A DNA stretch of 34,145 nucleotides from Balneolales bacterium (GCA_007135115.1 SLJN01000011.1:1-34145), one strand, 5' to 3'; counted from the first letter of the stretch, positions 10,432-17,703 are shown. A program made the numbers and translations. Notes: generated by a model not told the origin, from the letters alone.

Positions 10432-11319
10432 TTAATTGAAAACCGTGGGGGGCTCTCCTTTGATTTTTGCTCCGAAATCGACTTCGTCCATTTCAACGGG
10501 AAGCTGTTCGATAATTTCATCAAGGGTGTCTTGCATATAATCGGCCAGTCGCTGGTGTTGCGTGAAGTCGGGGTCGCTTTCGGCTACTTCTTCGTTTACT
10601 ACGAATGTAGCCAATATCCCCGTACCGACATAAGGGTGATCTTTAAATGATATGTGAGCATCTTCTTTCCAGTTAAAACCGGACAAGCTCAAGAAAGTGT
10701 TGTAGTCATCCCGGAATTCATCCGTCGCAAGATCCAGTCGTTTGAGCAGAAGCTCCATCGTGGAGACCGTTGAAGTTGGGGCATTGAAATCAAAATGCTC
10801 AAATGATTCTCCATCATCCCGGTTCGGAATGAGATAACGGGCATTTTGGAGGTTGCTTAAAACATTTTCTCCGGTTTCGCGAGTGGTGTCGATCGCTACA
10901 AAGAAACCGAGGGAATCCGCCCTGGGCGAGTATTTTTTGACTTCGTTGATAAACATCCTCCCGAGACGGTAATGTTGTTGTTGATCAGGGTCTTGATCGG
11001 AGACTTCTTCATCAACCGAAAAAAAGATGGTAATGCCTTGATCGTGCTGTGGTGTAGGATATAAATGTACTTCAGCCTGATCGGGAAGGTCAAAGGATTC
11101 GGGCTCCCAGTATTCAGCGTAAATATTGTTGAGCCGGGGTAATAAGTATTTCAGTCGCTGTCTTTCGATGCTGACCATAGACAACTCGGCTTGTCCGCCT
11201 TGAGCTTCCAGTATCTCATAGGGGTCGAAAGGATCTGGAGGATCATCAGTGTAATCCAACGATGATACGAGTATCCCTGAAAAAATTAGCCCTGAGAGAA
11301 ATATATATAGCTTCAACAT
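10432..11319 (-). CDS. Secreted protein of unknown function with internal duplication
   Basis: A 295-residue protein with a hydrophobic N-terminus (about residues 3-21) fitting a signal peptide or anchor. I do not recognise the family. Two halves look homologous: FFSVDEEVSDQDPDQQQHYR in the first (about residues 97-116) aligns with TFVVNEEVAESDPDFTQHQR in the second (about 239-258). Each follows a segment beginning with a helical region (ERQRLKYLL and LKRLDLATDE). The protein is very acidic, typical of exported proteins in halophiles. It lies upstream of the Omp85 gene on the same strand with a 190-nt gap, so co-transcription is possible but unproven. The start is ATG. Confidence 0.7.
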   Translation of the reverse strand: MLKLYIFLSGLIFSGILVSSLDYTDDPPDPFDPYEILEAQGGQAELSMVSIERQRLKYLLPRLNNIYAEYWEPESFDLPDQAEVHLYPTPQHDQGITIFFSVDEEVSDQDPDQQQHYRLGRMFINEVKKYSPRADSLGFFVAIDTTRETGENVLSNLQNARYLIPNRDDGESFEHFDFNAPTSTVSTMELLLKRLDLATDEFRDDYNTFLSLSGFNWKEDAHISFKDHPYVGTGILATFVVNEEVAESDPDFTQHQRLADYMQDTLDEIIEQLPVEMDEVDFGAKIKGEPPTVFN

Positions 11320-11619
11320 GCTTGGAAATGCTACTAACCCGGTTTAAGTAGATCTAAAATACACTTCCCTTGATGAGAAGTACAGGCCCATGAAAGGATT
11401 TCCTTAAACCTTTTTAATGCGAGTAGACCTCGTGAGGTAAAGCCTTGGTTACTAATAACGGCCACAAAAATATCATCGAAACAACCACACCGTATGGCAC
11501 TCCATTTGTGTGGTACTAAGCAATTGCGGGGTTGTACTATTGTAATTAGATCCCCGGAGTATCAATACTAACGGGAACAATTAGTTCCCTTATGACTGAC
11601 CTACTGAAAGGGAGTAAAA
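11320..11619. other. Divergent intergenic region
   Basis: About 300 nt between the minus-strand secreted-protein gene and the plus-strand FkbM gene; it must hold promoters for both directions. The only clear signal I see is the sigma54-like element at 11495-11510, listed separately. No ORF or RNA gene is evident. Confidence 0.5.
11495..11510 (+). promoter_or_regulatory. Sigma54-like promoter upstream of the FkbM gene
   Basis: The sequence tggcactccatttgtg has TGGCAC at the -24 position and TTGT at the -12 position with the canonical five intervening bases. The usual -12 element is TTGC, so it deviates at one key base. The same TGGCAC-N5-TTGT form appears upstream of fliS. It lies about 110 nt before the ATG. 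Confidence 0.4.
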
Positions 11620-12462
11620 ATGAGCAGTGAAGCCATCCGGCAAACTTTAAATTATTATTTGGATAAACTTGCAGAAAGTAACGAATCGATTGTAGGCAGG
11701 TTTTTTGATAATGTTCGGTTTCGGTATAAATGCTTTCGTCTTCGGAATGAAATCAATTTCAGTGATTATGAGATGCCGGAATTCCGGATTATGGAGCATT
11801 ATTTAAAGCAGCGGCCGGGAGCAGTAATAGATGCAGGGGCTAACTACGGGGTTTTTAGTGTGTTTTTTTCAAGGCATAGCAGTCAGGTGCTGGCGTTTGA
11901 GCCTGTGCCGCTTTCGAGTCGATTGTTAAATCATTTGCTGCAAAAATACTCCGCCGAAAATGTAACGACTTATTGCGAAGCCCTGTCAGATAATGTGTAC
12001 CGGAAAGAACTTTCCATACCGGTGGTGAATGGAACACGCAACTATTTTCTCGCGAGTTTGGAAGAGTCCGGAAGTTCTGAAAATCATGTTGTCAGAGAAG
12101 TGGTATGTAATACCATTGATAACCGGGCGAGGCAGTTATCCGGCGTTAGTTTTATAAAAATTGACGTGGAAGGACACGAATCCGCAGTTTTGAGGGGCGC
12201 TGCCAAAACGTTAGCCCAATACAAACCGGGTTTAATGATAGAGTTTAACAGCCCTCCCAAGGCATCAAACCCCGAGTCATACAGCATCTACAAAAACTTA
12301 TCTGAGATGGGCTATCTATGTTTTTATGCTGATGATGAACACACTTTCCGACTATGGGATGAGTCGGCGGACCCGCCGCATGTCAACTATTTCTTCTTCA
12401 CTCCTGAAGATGCAAAAATTATAGCCTGCTTGACCGACAAAATTACCTTAAATGAAGCATAA
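11620..12462 (+). CDS. FkbM-family methyltransferase
   Basis: A 280-residue protein with a Rossmann-type SAM-binding fold. The SAM motif is AVIDAGANYGVFSVFF (about residue 68), followed by the acidic FEP step (VLAFEPVPLSSRLL) and the family signature FIKIDVEGHESAVLRGA (about residue 180). FkbM proteins methylate hydroxyls on sugars or polyketides; many act on glycans. A good Shine-Dalgarno (gaaaggga) precedes the ATG. Its position shortly before the flagellin array and the sigma54-like element upstream make a role in flagellin or surface glycan methylation possible, but no glycosyltransferase is in the window to support that. Confidence 0.85.
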   Translation: MSSEAIRQTLNYYLDKLAESNESIVGRFFDNVRFRYKCFRLRNEINFSDYEMPEFRIMEHYLKQRPGAVIDAGANYGVFSVFFSRHSSQVLAFEPVPLSSRLLNHLLQKYSAENVTTYCEALSDNVYRKELSIPVVNGTRNYFLASLEESGSSENHVVREVVCNTIDNRARQLSGVSFIKIDVEGHESAVLRGAAKTLAQYKPGLMIEFNSPPKASNPESYSIYKNLSEMGYLCFYADDEHTFRLWDESADPPHVNYFFFTPEDAKIIACLTDKITLNEA

Positions 12463-12666
12463 GGATTTAAGTTTTGCACAGTTGACAGAAGTATCGCGAA
12501 AGGATGTACTTTTAACTCAAAGAGGTAGTATCTTTATTAGTCTGATTCGGTATGGCAAAGCTTGAGTTTTGAACCGAAGGATGAAGCCAACGAGAAAAAC
12601 TCTAAGTGATGCAAAGCAACCCTTAGTTATGTGTGTATACTTTAAAATTTAAATAGGATTGAAAAA

Positions 12667-13479
12667 ATGCGTTCAAAAAAAACTTACCTCAAAATTAGCG
12701 CTATCGGACTAGCCGTGATTTTAATGATGACGGGCTTGAAAGGCTGTTTTTCCTTTGACCAGGCGGCGCGATCAGCAGTAGATCAGGCAATTGGTGCCGC
12801 TGTTGAGCGGGAGTTGGAGGCGATGCTCTACGGGTATACTGATTTAATGTTGTATCAGCTGGCGTATACCCAAATGTTTCATATCGGAGGATACGGGCTC
12901 CATCACGATGAATTTGAAGAAGGCCAGGGTGCCGTTTGGCGCATGGTAGCCATCGAAGATGATGAACGAACAACATTTACAGCTGAGCGGGCATTACTGA
13001 GCCGCGAAGATGATGGCTCAAGCTGGTGGTTTTTAAAATATACTCCGGAAGATGCCGAAACCATCGAGTACGAAATTTTGGTCGATCGCGATCTGAATGC
13101 ACGTGAGATGTATCTGAAAGACCCGGAAACCGATGAAATTCGTCATCACCGCTTTACCGGCGATGAGCAAGAGGAGCAAGAGCGGCGTGAAGGAGAAGAA
13201 TCACTTGAGGAAGCCGGATACCACACCGAATCGTTTTATCCGGAAGACCGGGATGAGTACCGAGTTGACCGTGAGACAGTTACCATTGGTGCCGGATCTT
13301 TCGAAACAGAAGTGCTTTATCATGAAGAAGACGGCTTTGAGTACACCTGGTGGTTATCAGATACTGTTCCGGGTCAACTGGTGAAGTATTTGTTTAAGGA
13401 CACCGAATCCGGAAGCACCTTCGAAGGTGAAATGATGGAAATGCGGGATGATTACGGATTCGCGCTGCGCGGCGTTTAA
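12667..13479 (+). CDS. Acidic putative lipoprotein of unknown function
   Basis: A 270-residue protein with a basic start, a hydrophobic stretch and a lipobox-like MTGLKGC at about residues 21-27. LKGC departs from the common L-[AS]-[GA]-C pattern, so lipidation is likely but not certain. The rest is rich in Asp and Glu with many Tyr/Trp residues and a low-complexity acidic stretch (about 168-185). Aromatic motifs such as SSWWFLKYTPED and EYTWWLSDTVPGQLVKY suggest a beta-rich extracytoplasmic domain. I do not recognise the family. The same frame stays open for 41 codons after the TAA stop; this is within chance expectation. Confidence 0.65.
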   Translation: MRSKKTYLKISAIGLAVILMMTGLKGCFSFDQAARSAVDQAIGAAVERELEAMLYGYTDLMLYQLAYTQMFHIGGYGLHHDEFEEGQGAVWRMVAIEDDERTTFTAERALLSREDDGSSWWFLKYTPEDAETIEYEILVDRDLNAREMYLKDPETDEIRHHRFTGDEQEEQERREGEESLEEAGYHTESFYPEDRDEYRVDRETVTIGAGSFETEVLYHEEDGFEYTWWLSDTVPGQLVKYLFKDTESGSTFEGEMMEMRDDYGFALRGV

Positions 13480-13773
13480 AAATTTATTCTGCCGGAACAT
13501 CTACAAGCAGAAGACTTTAGTGTAAAATTCCTGTTTGATCCGTCTCGTGATGATGAGCGAGTGAATCTATTTCCTCCTGCGGGCACTGTAATCAGGTACT
13601 GTTAAAACTCGTATCAAAGTCGTTTCAAATTCGAATCAAATTCGAATATTTACGTATTTGATACGAGTTTGATTCGACTTTGGTAGCTTGTTTACCTGAG
13701 GCATCTATATATATAGGAGAACCGATTGAGGGTGGTAAAGGAGGGCAGAAATGGATATTTGGATAAGACAAAC
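13480..13773. other. Intergenic region before tRNA-Leu
   Basis: No gene seen. It contains the 11-bp repeat array at 13609-13677, listed separately. The upstream lipoprotein gene and the minus-strand tRNA converge here. Confidence 0.4.
13609..13677. repeat. 11-bp-periodic repeat array with inverted arms
   Basis: Three forward units in exact 11-bp register at 13609, 13620 and 13631 (tcgtatcaaag, tcgtttcaaat, tcgaatcaaat), a partial unit at 13642, then two inverted units at 13656 and 13667 (reverse complements tcgtatcaaat and tcgaatcaaac). The outer arms include a perfect 14-bp inverted repeat (13605-13618 with 13657-13670). Spacing of about one helical turn suggests a multimeric protein-binding site, or a DNA/RNA cruciform. 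No T-tract follows, so it is not a standard terminator. Confidence 0.7.
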
Positions 13774-13807
13774 AAAAAAAGGGACAAGGCATGCCTTGTC
13801 CCTTTTT
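13774..13807 (-). terminator. Terminator of tRNA-Leu
   Basis: A perfect 22-bp palindrome (gggacaaggc and its complement, 13781-13802) flanked by seven A on the left and five T on the right. Read from the minus strand it gives a stem followed by a run of seven U, directly downstream of the tRNA. The symmetry would let it also work on the plus strand. Confidence 0.9.
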
Positions 13808-13814
13808 GAAAATG

Positions 13815-13898
13815 TGCCCTGGACTGGATTCGAACCAGCACGGCCTTGCGGCCACTGACCCCTCAAGCCAGCGCGTCTACCAGTTCCGCCACCAGGGC
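13815..13898 (-). tRNA. tRNA-Leu (anticodon GAG)
   Basis: The reverse complement folds into a class II tRNA: a 7-bp acceptor stem gccctgg/ccagggc; a D-arm with ggcgg and aactggtaga; an anticodon stem ctggc/gtcag with loop TTGAGGG giving anticodon GAG; a long variable arm tggccgcaaggcc typical of leucine tRNA; and a T-arm with gctgg, loop ttcgaat, and ccagt. The discriminator base is A, as required for tRNA-Leu. The CCA end is not encoded. It stands alone and is followed by its own terminator. Confidence 0.95.
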
Positions 13899-14178
13899 TT
13901 ATTGAAATGACAGCTAATCTTTAGTCCTTTCAATTCAAGATTCCAAATATACAGCATTAACCCTTGCTTCCGCAACAGTCAATTCATGTAATAAGTGAAA
14001 AGTTGGGGATACAAAAGTTGAGAAAGTAAGCGGTATTAGAAGAATATATTCTTTCATCCGATTATTGCATAGGAGTAAATATGGGCTAATAATCTTTAAG
14101 AAAGTTATGTGTTTAAAGTCCGGGAGTTCGGCCAACAAGGCATTGGAAGCGAATCAGAAATTTTTTTAAAAAAAATAT

Positions 14179-14205
14179 TTAAGTAGCCAACCCCCGCGAC
14201 GATAA
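14179..14205 (+). promoter_or_regulatory. Sigma28-type promoter of fla1
   Basis: TTAAGT at 14179 and CGATAA at 14200-14205, with the first T exactly 21 nt before the C. This matches the FliA pattern TAAA-N15-GCCGATAA in spacing. The same arrangement is found before fla2, fla3 and fliS. The rest of the 13899-14178 gap shows no other feature. Confidence 0.75.
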
Positions 14206-14217
14206 CTCCAATCACAA

Positions 14218-14235
14218 CGGCTCAAGGACGAGTCG
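14218..14235 (+). promoter_or_regulatory. Leader hairpin with AGGA loop, fla1 5'UTR
   Basis: The stem cggctc/gagtcg (one G-U pair) closes a 6-nt loop aaggac. A GGA in a short hairpin loop is the typical CsrA/RsmA binding form. An AGGA followed by GAG sits at nearly the same distance (24-25 nt) from the -10 box in the fla2 and fla3 leaders. CsrA binding is inference; no csrA or fliW gene is in the window. Confidence 0.4.
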
Positions 14236-14277
14236 TTCACCAACAACAACCAGGATAATAACAAAAAGGAGTTTGTT

Positions 14278-15138
14278 ATGGCTTTTGGTGATTTTAATCG
14301 CATTAATACCAATCTGTCTTCGCTGGATGCCCAATTCAGCTTAAATCAGGTTAACAGGGATCTGGGAGAAAACCAGTTACGCCTTTCTACCGGTAAGCAA
14401 ATCAACAAAGCAGAAGATGACGCCGCCGGTTTTTCTATCGCTTCTAAACTCGGTGCTCGTATTGCCGGACTGGAGCAAGGACTGCAAAACGCCGGGGATG
14501 CCAAATCCGTTTTGGATATTGCCGAAGCAAGTTTTGATAACATCACGGATATACTTACCGAGATCAAAGTCAAAGCTACTCAGGCTGCTAACGACACCTA
14601 TGGTGATGAAGAGCGTGAATTTATTCAGCAACAAATAGATTCGCTTACTGATGAGCTTGATAGTTTAGTCGATCAAACCGTATATCAGGAAATACCATTA
14701 TTGGACGGTTCCTACGAAGCCTCTTTTCAAGTAGGAGAGAGAACCGACGATGTGCTCGATGTTGAGATTTCACAGGATGGTGACGGCTTTTATGCCGAAG
14801 ATCTTGGGCTCGATGAGCTTTTTGTAACCGATGACGGCTCTGAGGATGCGGCTCACGATAATGCTCAACTAACCATGGAAGCCGTTGACGACGCTCTTAC
14901 CTCAGTTGCGTCTGTAGTCAATGACATCGGAATTTACCAAACCCAACTTTCTATCAGGGAGGAAATTCTGACTCAGGCTGTCAATAGTAACGAAGCTGCA
15001 CAGAGCCGAATCGAAGATGCCGATTTTGCCGCAGAGCAAAGTGATGCTGTAAAGAATCAGATTCTCCAGCAGACAGCTACATCCTCCCTGGCTCAGGCCA
15101 ATCAAGCCCCGGAAGCCGTATTAGGATTTTTAGGATAA
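14278..15138 (+). CDS. fliC: Flagellin, paralogue 1 (fla1)
   Basis: A 286-residue flagellin, the structural subunit of the filament. The conserved N-terminal D0/D1 helices are complete (NRINTNLSSLDAQFSLNQVNRDLG, LRLSTGKQINKAEDDAAGFSIA), as is the C-terminal D1/D0 region ending in EAVLGFLG. Between them, roughly residues 145-200, is a short acidic stretch instead of large D2/D3 domains, so the filament surface would be thin and strongly negative. A clear Shine-Dalgarno (aaaaagga) precedes the ATG, with a sigma28-type promoter and a hairpin leader upstream. No terminator is seen right after the stop; the hairpin at 15152-15180 lacks a T-tract. The first strong terminator is 400 nt downstream, past the antisense-like elements. 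Confidence 0.95.
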   Translation: MAFGDFNRINTNLSSLDAQFSLNQVNRDLGENQLRLSTGKQINKAEDDAAGFSIASKLGARIAGLEQGLQNAGDAKSVLDIAEASFDNITDILTEIKVKATQAANDTYGDEEREFIQQQIDSLTDELDSLVDQTVYQEIPLLDGSYEASFQVGERTDDVLDVEISQDGDGFYAEDLGLDELFVTDDGSEDAAHDNAQLTMEAVDDALTSVASVVNDIGIYQTQLSIREEILTQAVNSNEAAQSRIEDADFAAEQSDAVKNQILQQTATSSLAQANQAPEAVLGFLG

Positions 15139-15329
15139 CCTTTAACTGAGGGATAAACGGGAAGAGCGGTCCCGGTTATCATAAAAACCTCAAAACCGAG
15201 CCTGGTCAGCTCAAAACGATTCTGTTAAAACAAGCAGAAGAGGAGCGGGAGATCAGCGAAGCGACCGACCGACCAACCGCTCATCCTACTCTGACTTCCT
15301 GCTCTTTCGTTCTTACTCTTACTGCTTAC

Positions 15330-15540
15330 ATAAAAAGAAGAGCGTCGTTGTAGTGGTTATCTCCAAGCCATGGTCACGTGCTTCATTTTTTCCACTCTTC
15401 TCGCTCTTTCTTTTTATATTTTTCAGAAGCCGCAACGTCGGCTCACAAATGATCTCCAAAGCCATGGTCACGTAAGTTTTTGGGGAGTTTGTGCACAAAA
15501 AAGGTCACTTCGGATCCGCTCCGGGGTGGCCTTTTTTTAT
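15330..15540 (+). ncRNA. Candidate antisense RNA / fla1 3'UTR with twin anti-flagellin loops
   Basis: Two modules. Module A: a 15-bp stem with one bulge (15330-15344 with 15402-15417), an inner stem agtgg/ccact, and a loop holding atctccaagccatggtcacgtg. Module B: outer stem cacaaa/tttgtg (15444-15449 with 15488-15493), inner 9-pair stem tctccaaag/ttttgggga (15453-15461 with 15478-15486), and loop ccatggtcacgtaagt. The shared loop core catggtcacgt (15369-15379 and 15463-15473) is the exact complement of acgtgaccatg at the fla4 (17764-17774) and fla5 (18805-18815) start codons. Including flanks, 22 nt of each module can pair, leaving a 2-nt (A) or 1-nt (B) bulge in the mRNA. The 5' end and promoter are not identified. 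An alternative is duplicated fla4/5 start-region debris in inverse orientation. Confidence 0.5.
15497..15538 (+). terminator. Strong terminator of fla1 / antisense candidate
   Basis: An uninterrupted 18-pair stem, 15497-15514 with 15520-15537 including several G-U pairs and six A-U pairs at the base, a 5-nt loop tccgc and seven T at 15532-15538. It is the first convincing plus-strand terminator after fla1. Confidence 0.92.
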
Positions 15541-15650
15541 TTGCGAACAGAAAAGGCGGTTCAGCAGATTTTTTTCATTGCTAAGGCTATGAATACAAAA
15601 GCATTAAACAGATTTAGGATTACTCAATTTAATAATTTTTGAAGAAAAAT

Positions 15651-15677
15651 TTAAAAAATGTAAACCATGGTCGATAA
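15651..15677 (+). promoter_or_regulatory. Sigma28-type promoter of fla2
   Basis: TTAAAA at 15651 and CGATAA at 15672-15677, with the same 21-nt offset as before fla1 and fla3. The downstream leader carries AGGA at 15696-15699 followed by GAG, and a taactc/gagtta inverted repeat (15675-15680 with 15702-15707) around it. Confidence 0.7.
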
Positions 15678-15727
15678 CTCTTTTGGTCGAAGAGCAGGAA
15701 TGAGTTATTAACCTAATTTACAACATC

Positions 15728-16597
15728 ATGTCTTTTGGTGATTTAAATCGAATAAATACCAATTTACAGTCTCTGGATGCTCAGTTTTCGTTGAATAAAA
15801 TCAACAGAGATCTCGGGCAAACGCAGCTTCGTCTATCGACTGGGTTGCGAATTAACAGGGCTGAAGATGATGCCGCCGGTTTTTCTATAGCATCCAAACT
15901 TGGAGCGCGAATTGCCGGATTGGAGCAGGGGTTGCAAAATACCGGAGATGCTAAGTCGGTGCTTGATATAGCCGAAGCAAGCTTTGATTCTATAATAGAT
16001 ATCCTTACAGAAATGAAGGTCAAAGCTACGCAGGCAGCCAATGACACGCTCGGTACCGATGAACGCGGTTTTATCCAGCAGCAAATCGACTCCCTTGAAG
16101 GGGAATTGGATGCCCTGGTGGATCAAACCGAGTTTCAGGGTGTTAGTTTGTTAGACGGCTCCTACGAGGCGAGCTTTCAGGTTGGGGAGCGAACCGAGGA
16201 TGTCATTTTTGTAGACATTCAGAATGAAGACGGGCCTGCAGATGGTTTTAATGCCGAAGGACTCGGTGTGGTGGACCTTTCAGTAACGGAAGACGGGGAT
16301 GAGGATACTGCTCACGAGAATGCTCAGGTTGCAATTGCAAGTATCGATGATGCATTAACCAATGTGGCAAGTGCGGTAAATAAACTGGGTATTAACCAAA
16401 CCCAGTTGACGATACGTGAGGAAATACTTTCCCAGGCGATCAACAGCAACAGCGCCGCTCAAAGTCGTATCCAGGATGCTGATTTCGCCGCCGAGCAAAG
16501 CGAAGCAATTAAATTGCAGATTTTACAGCAAACAGCAACTTCTGCATTAGCCCAGGCCAACACCGCACCACAGGCTGTACTCGGGTTTCTGGGATAA
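15728..16597 (+). CDS. fliC: Flagellin, paralogue 2 (fla2)
   Basis: A 289-residue flagellin with intact terminal D0/D1 regions. It starts MSFGDLNRINTNLQ and ends QAVLGFLG. The variable middle (about 145-205) contains a unique insertion around EDGPADGFNAEGLG. Unlike fla1 and fla3 it has no recognisable Shine-Dalgarno; the bases before the ATG are acctaatttacaacatc. It has its own sigma28-type promoter and its own terminator at 16622-16662, so it is probably monocistronic. Codon choice in the conserved N-terminus differs clearly from fla4 and fla5, so it is an older paralogue. Confidence 0.95.
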   Translation: MSFGDLNRINTNLQSLDAQFSLNKINRDLGQTQLRLSTGLRINRAEDDAAGFSIASKLGARIAGLEQGLQNTGDAKSVLDIAEASFDSIIDILTEMKVKATQAANDTLGTDERGFIQQQIDSLEGELDALVDQTEFQGVSLLDGSYEASFQVGERTEDVIFVDIQNEDGPADGFNAEGLGVVDLSVTEDGDEDTAHENAQVAIASIDDALTNVASAVNKLGINQTQLTIREEILSQAINSNSAAQSRIQDADFAAEQSEAIKLQILQQTATSALAQANTAPQAVLGFLG

Positions 16598-16621
16598 TTT
16601 CTGAAAATCTACCCTTTTTAT

Positions 16622-16662
16622 AAGGTCATGGCCATCTGTAGGTTATGGCCTTTTGTTTTTTT
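16622..16662 (+). terminator. Terminator of fla2
   Basis: The stem aaggtcat/atggcctt (8 pairs, one G-U) closes a 15-nt loop and is followed by ttttgttttttt. It lies 25 nt after the fla2 stop. Confidence 0.85.
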
Positions 16663-16699
16663 GGGAAGGGTGATTTGAGAAAAAAAATGATAAAAAAGT

Positions 16700-16726
16700 T
16701 TAAGTCGGCAATCCCTTGAACGATAA
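16700..16726 (+). promoter_or_regulatory. Sigma28-type promoter of fla3
   Basis: TTAAGT at 16700 and CGATAA at 16721-16726, identical spacing to fla1. The leader has AGGA at 16746-16749 within the loop of an imperfect tcggtcg/cgagcga hairpin (16732-16757, one G-G mismatch). Confidence 0.75.
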
Positions 16727-16781
16727 CTCTATCGGTCGCCAGAGTAGGATCGAGCGAACAACATAAAGTTCGGAGTGCATT

Positions 16782-17648
16782 ATGTCATTCGGAGACTTAA
16801 ATCGCATTAATACTAACTTACAGTCACTTGATGCTCAGTTTTCGCTCAATCAGACAAACCGGGACTTAGCTGAAACACAACTTCGGCTTTCCACCGGTAA
16901 GCAAATAAACCGCGCAGAGGACGATGCTGCCGGATTTTCCATCGCATCGAAACTCGGCGCGCGAGTAGAAGGCCTTGAGCAAGGCTTGCAAAACACCGGA
17001 GATGCTAAATCGGTATTGGATATTGCCGAGGCCAGCTTTGACTCCGTCATCGATATTCTCACAGAAATGAAAGTTAAAGCTACTCAGGCTGCGAATGATA
17101 CCTACGGCGAAGAAGAGCGTGGGTTTATTCAACAGCAATTAGAAGCACTTTCAGATGAATTGGATTCAATCGTCGAACAAACTGAATTCCAGGAGCAAAA
17201 TCTTTTGGATGGTAGTTTTGATGCCACCTTTCAGGTTGGCGAGCGAGTTGATCCGGGTGGAGAAGAAGATGATACCATCAATGTTACTATAGAGCAGGAT
17301 GGTAGTGGATTTGATGCTGAAGACATGGGAGTAGATTTCCGTGATGATCTCGATGTAGACAATCATGATAACGCTCAGGAAGCTGTTGAGGCAGTAGACA
17401 ATGCACTTACATCAGTAGCTGAAGCCGTGAACACGATCGGTATTAATCAGACTCAGCTTACGATTCGTGAAGAAATTTTGACTCAGACCATCAACAGTAA
17501 CGAAGCGGCTCAAAGCCGAATCGAAGATGCTGATTTTGCTCAAGAGCAAAGTCAGGCGACCCAGTTGCAAATTCTGCAACAGACGGCTACAGCTTCCCTG
17601 GCCCAGGCCAATCAGGCGCCTGAGGCCGTATTGGGATTCTTGGGATAA
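16782..17648 (+). CDS. fliC: Flagellin, paralogue 3 (fla3)
   Basis: A 288-residue flagellin, MSFGDLNRINTNLQ at the start and EAVLGFLG at the end. The middle carries a distinctive acidic segment (VDPGGEEDDTINVTIEQDGS). A Shine-Dalgarno-like cggag precedes the ATG by 8 nt. A stretch of about 77 bp coding for the AEDDAAGFSIASKLGAR region is almost identical to fla4 (about five differences), while flanking sequence is more diverged; this looks like a local gene-conversion patch. The downstream hairpin at 17704 terminates this message and lies immediately before fla4. Confidence 0.95.
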   Translation: MSFGDLNRINTNLQSLDAQFSLNQTNRDLAETQLRLSTGKQINRAEDDAAGFSIASKLGARVEGLEQGLQNTGDAKSVLDIAEASFDSVIDILTEMKVKATQAANDTYGEEERGFIQQQLEALSDELDSIVEQTEFQEQNLLDGSFDATFQVGERVDPGGEEDDTINVTIEQDGSGFDAEDMGVDFRDDLDVDNHDNAQEAVEAVDNALTSVAEAVNTIGINQTQLTIREEILTQTINSNEAAQSRIEDADFAQEQSQATQLQILQQTATASLAQANQAPEAVLGFLG

Positions 17649-17703
17649 TCCGTTCATCAGCGATTATCCGATTACCTCTTTGACAATTGAACAGATTCGG
17701 GTT

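Noticed and set aside
13480-13605. 41-codon in-frame extension after the stop of the lipoprotein gene, as possible readthrough or truncation
   Set aside because: An open stretch of this length is not statistically unusual and the encoded peptide has no link to the upstream domain.
13625-13855. 76-aa minus-strand ORF overlapping the tRNA and its terminator
   Set aside because: It is a shadow of tRNA-Leu, the terminator and the repeat array.
15152-15180. Hairpin gataa-cggga/tcccg-ttatc just after fla1 as the fla1 terminator
   Set aside because: It is followed by ataaaaacc rather than a T-tract, so it does not fit an intrinsic terminator.
15319-15465. 48-codon minus-strand ORF beginning ATGGCTTTGGAGATC, with a fla4/5-like start context
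   Set aside because: It could mean the repeats are initiation regions of a tiny gene, but the second repeat lies mid-frame in another phase and the peptide shows no recognisable features; kept only as an alternative to the antisense RNA idea.
15370-15642. 90-aa plus-strand ORF starting at the ccatgg of antisense module A
   Set aside because: It runs through hairpin module B and the strong terminator at 15497-15538 and has no protein-like composition or conserved motif.
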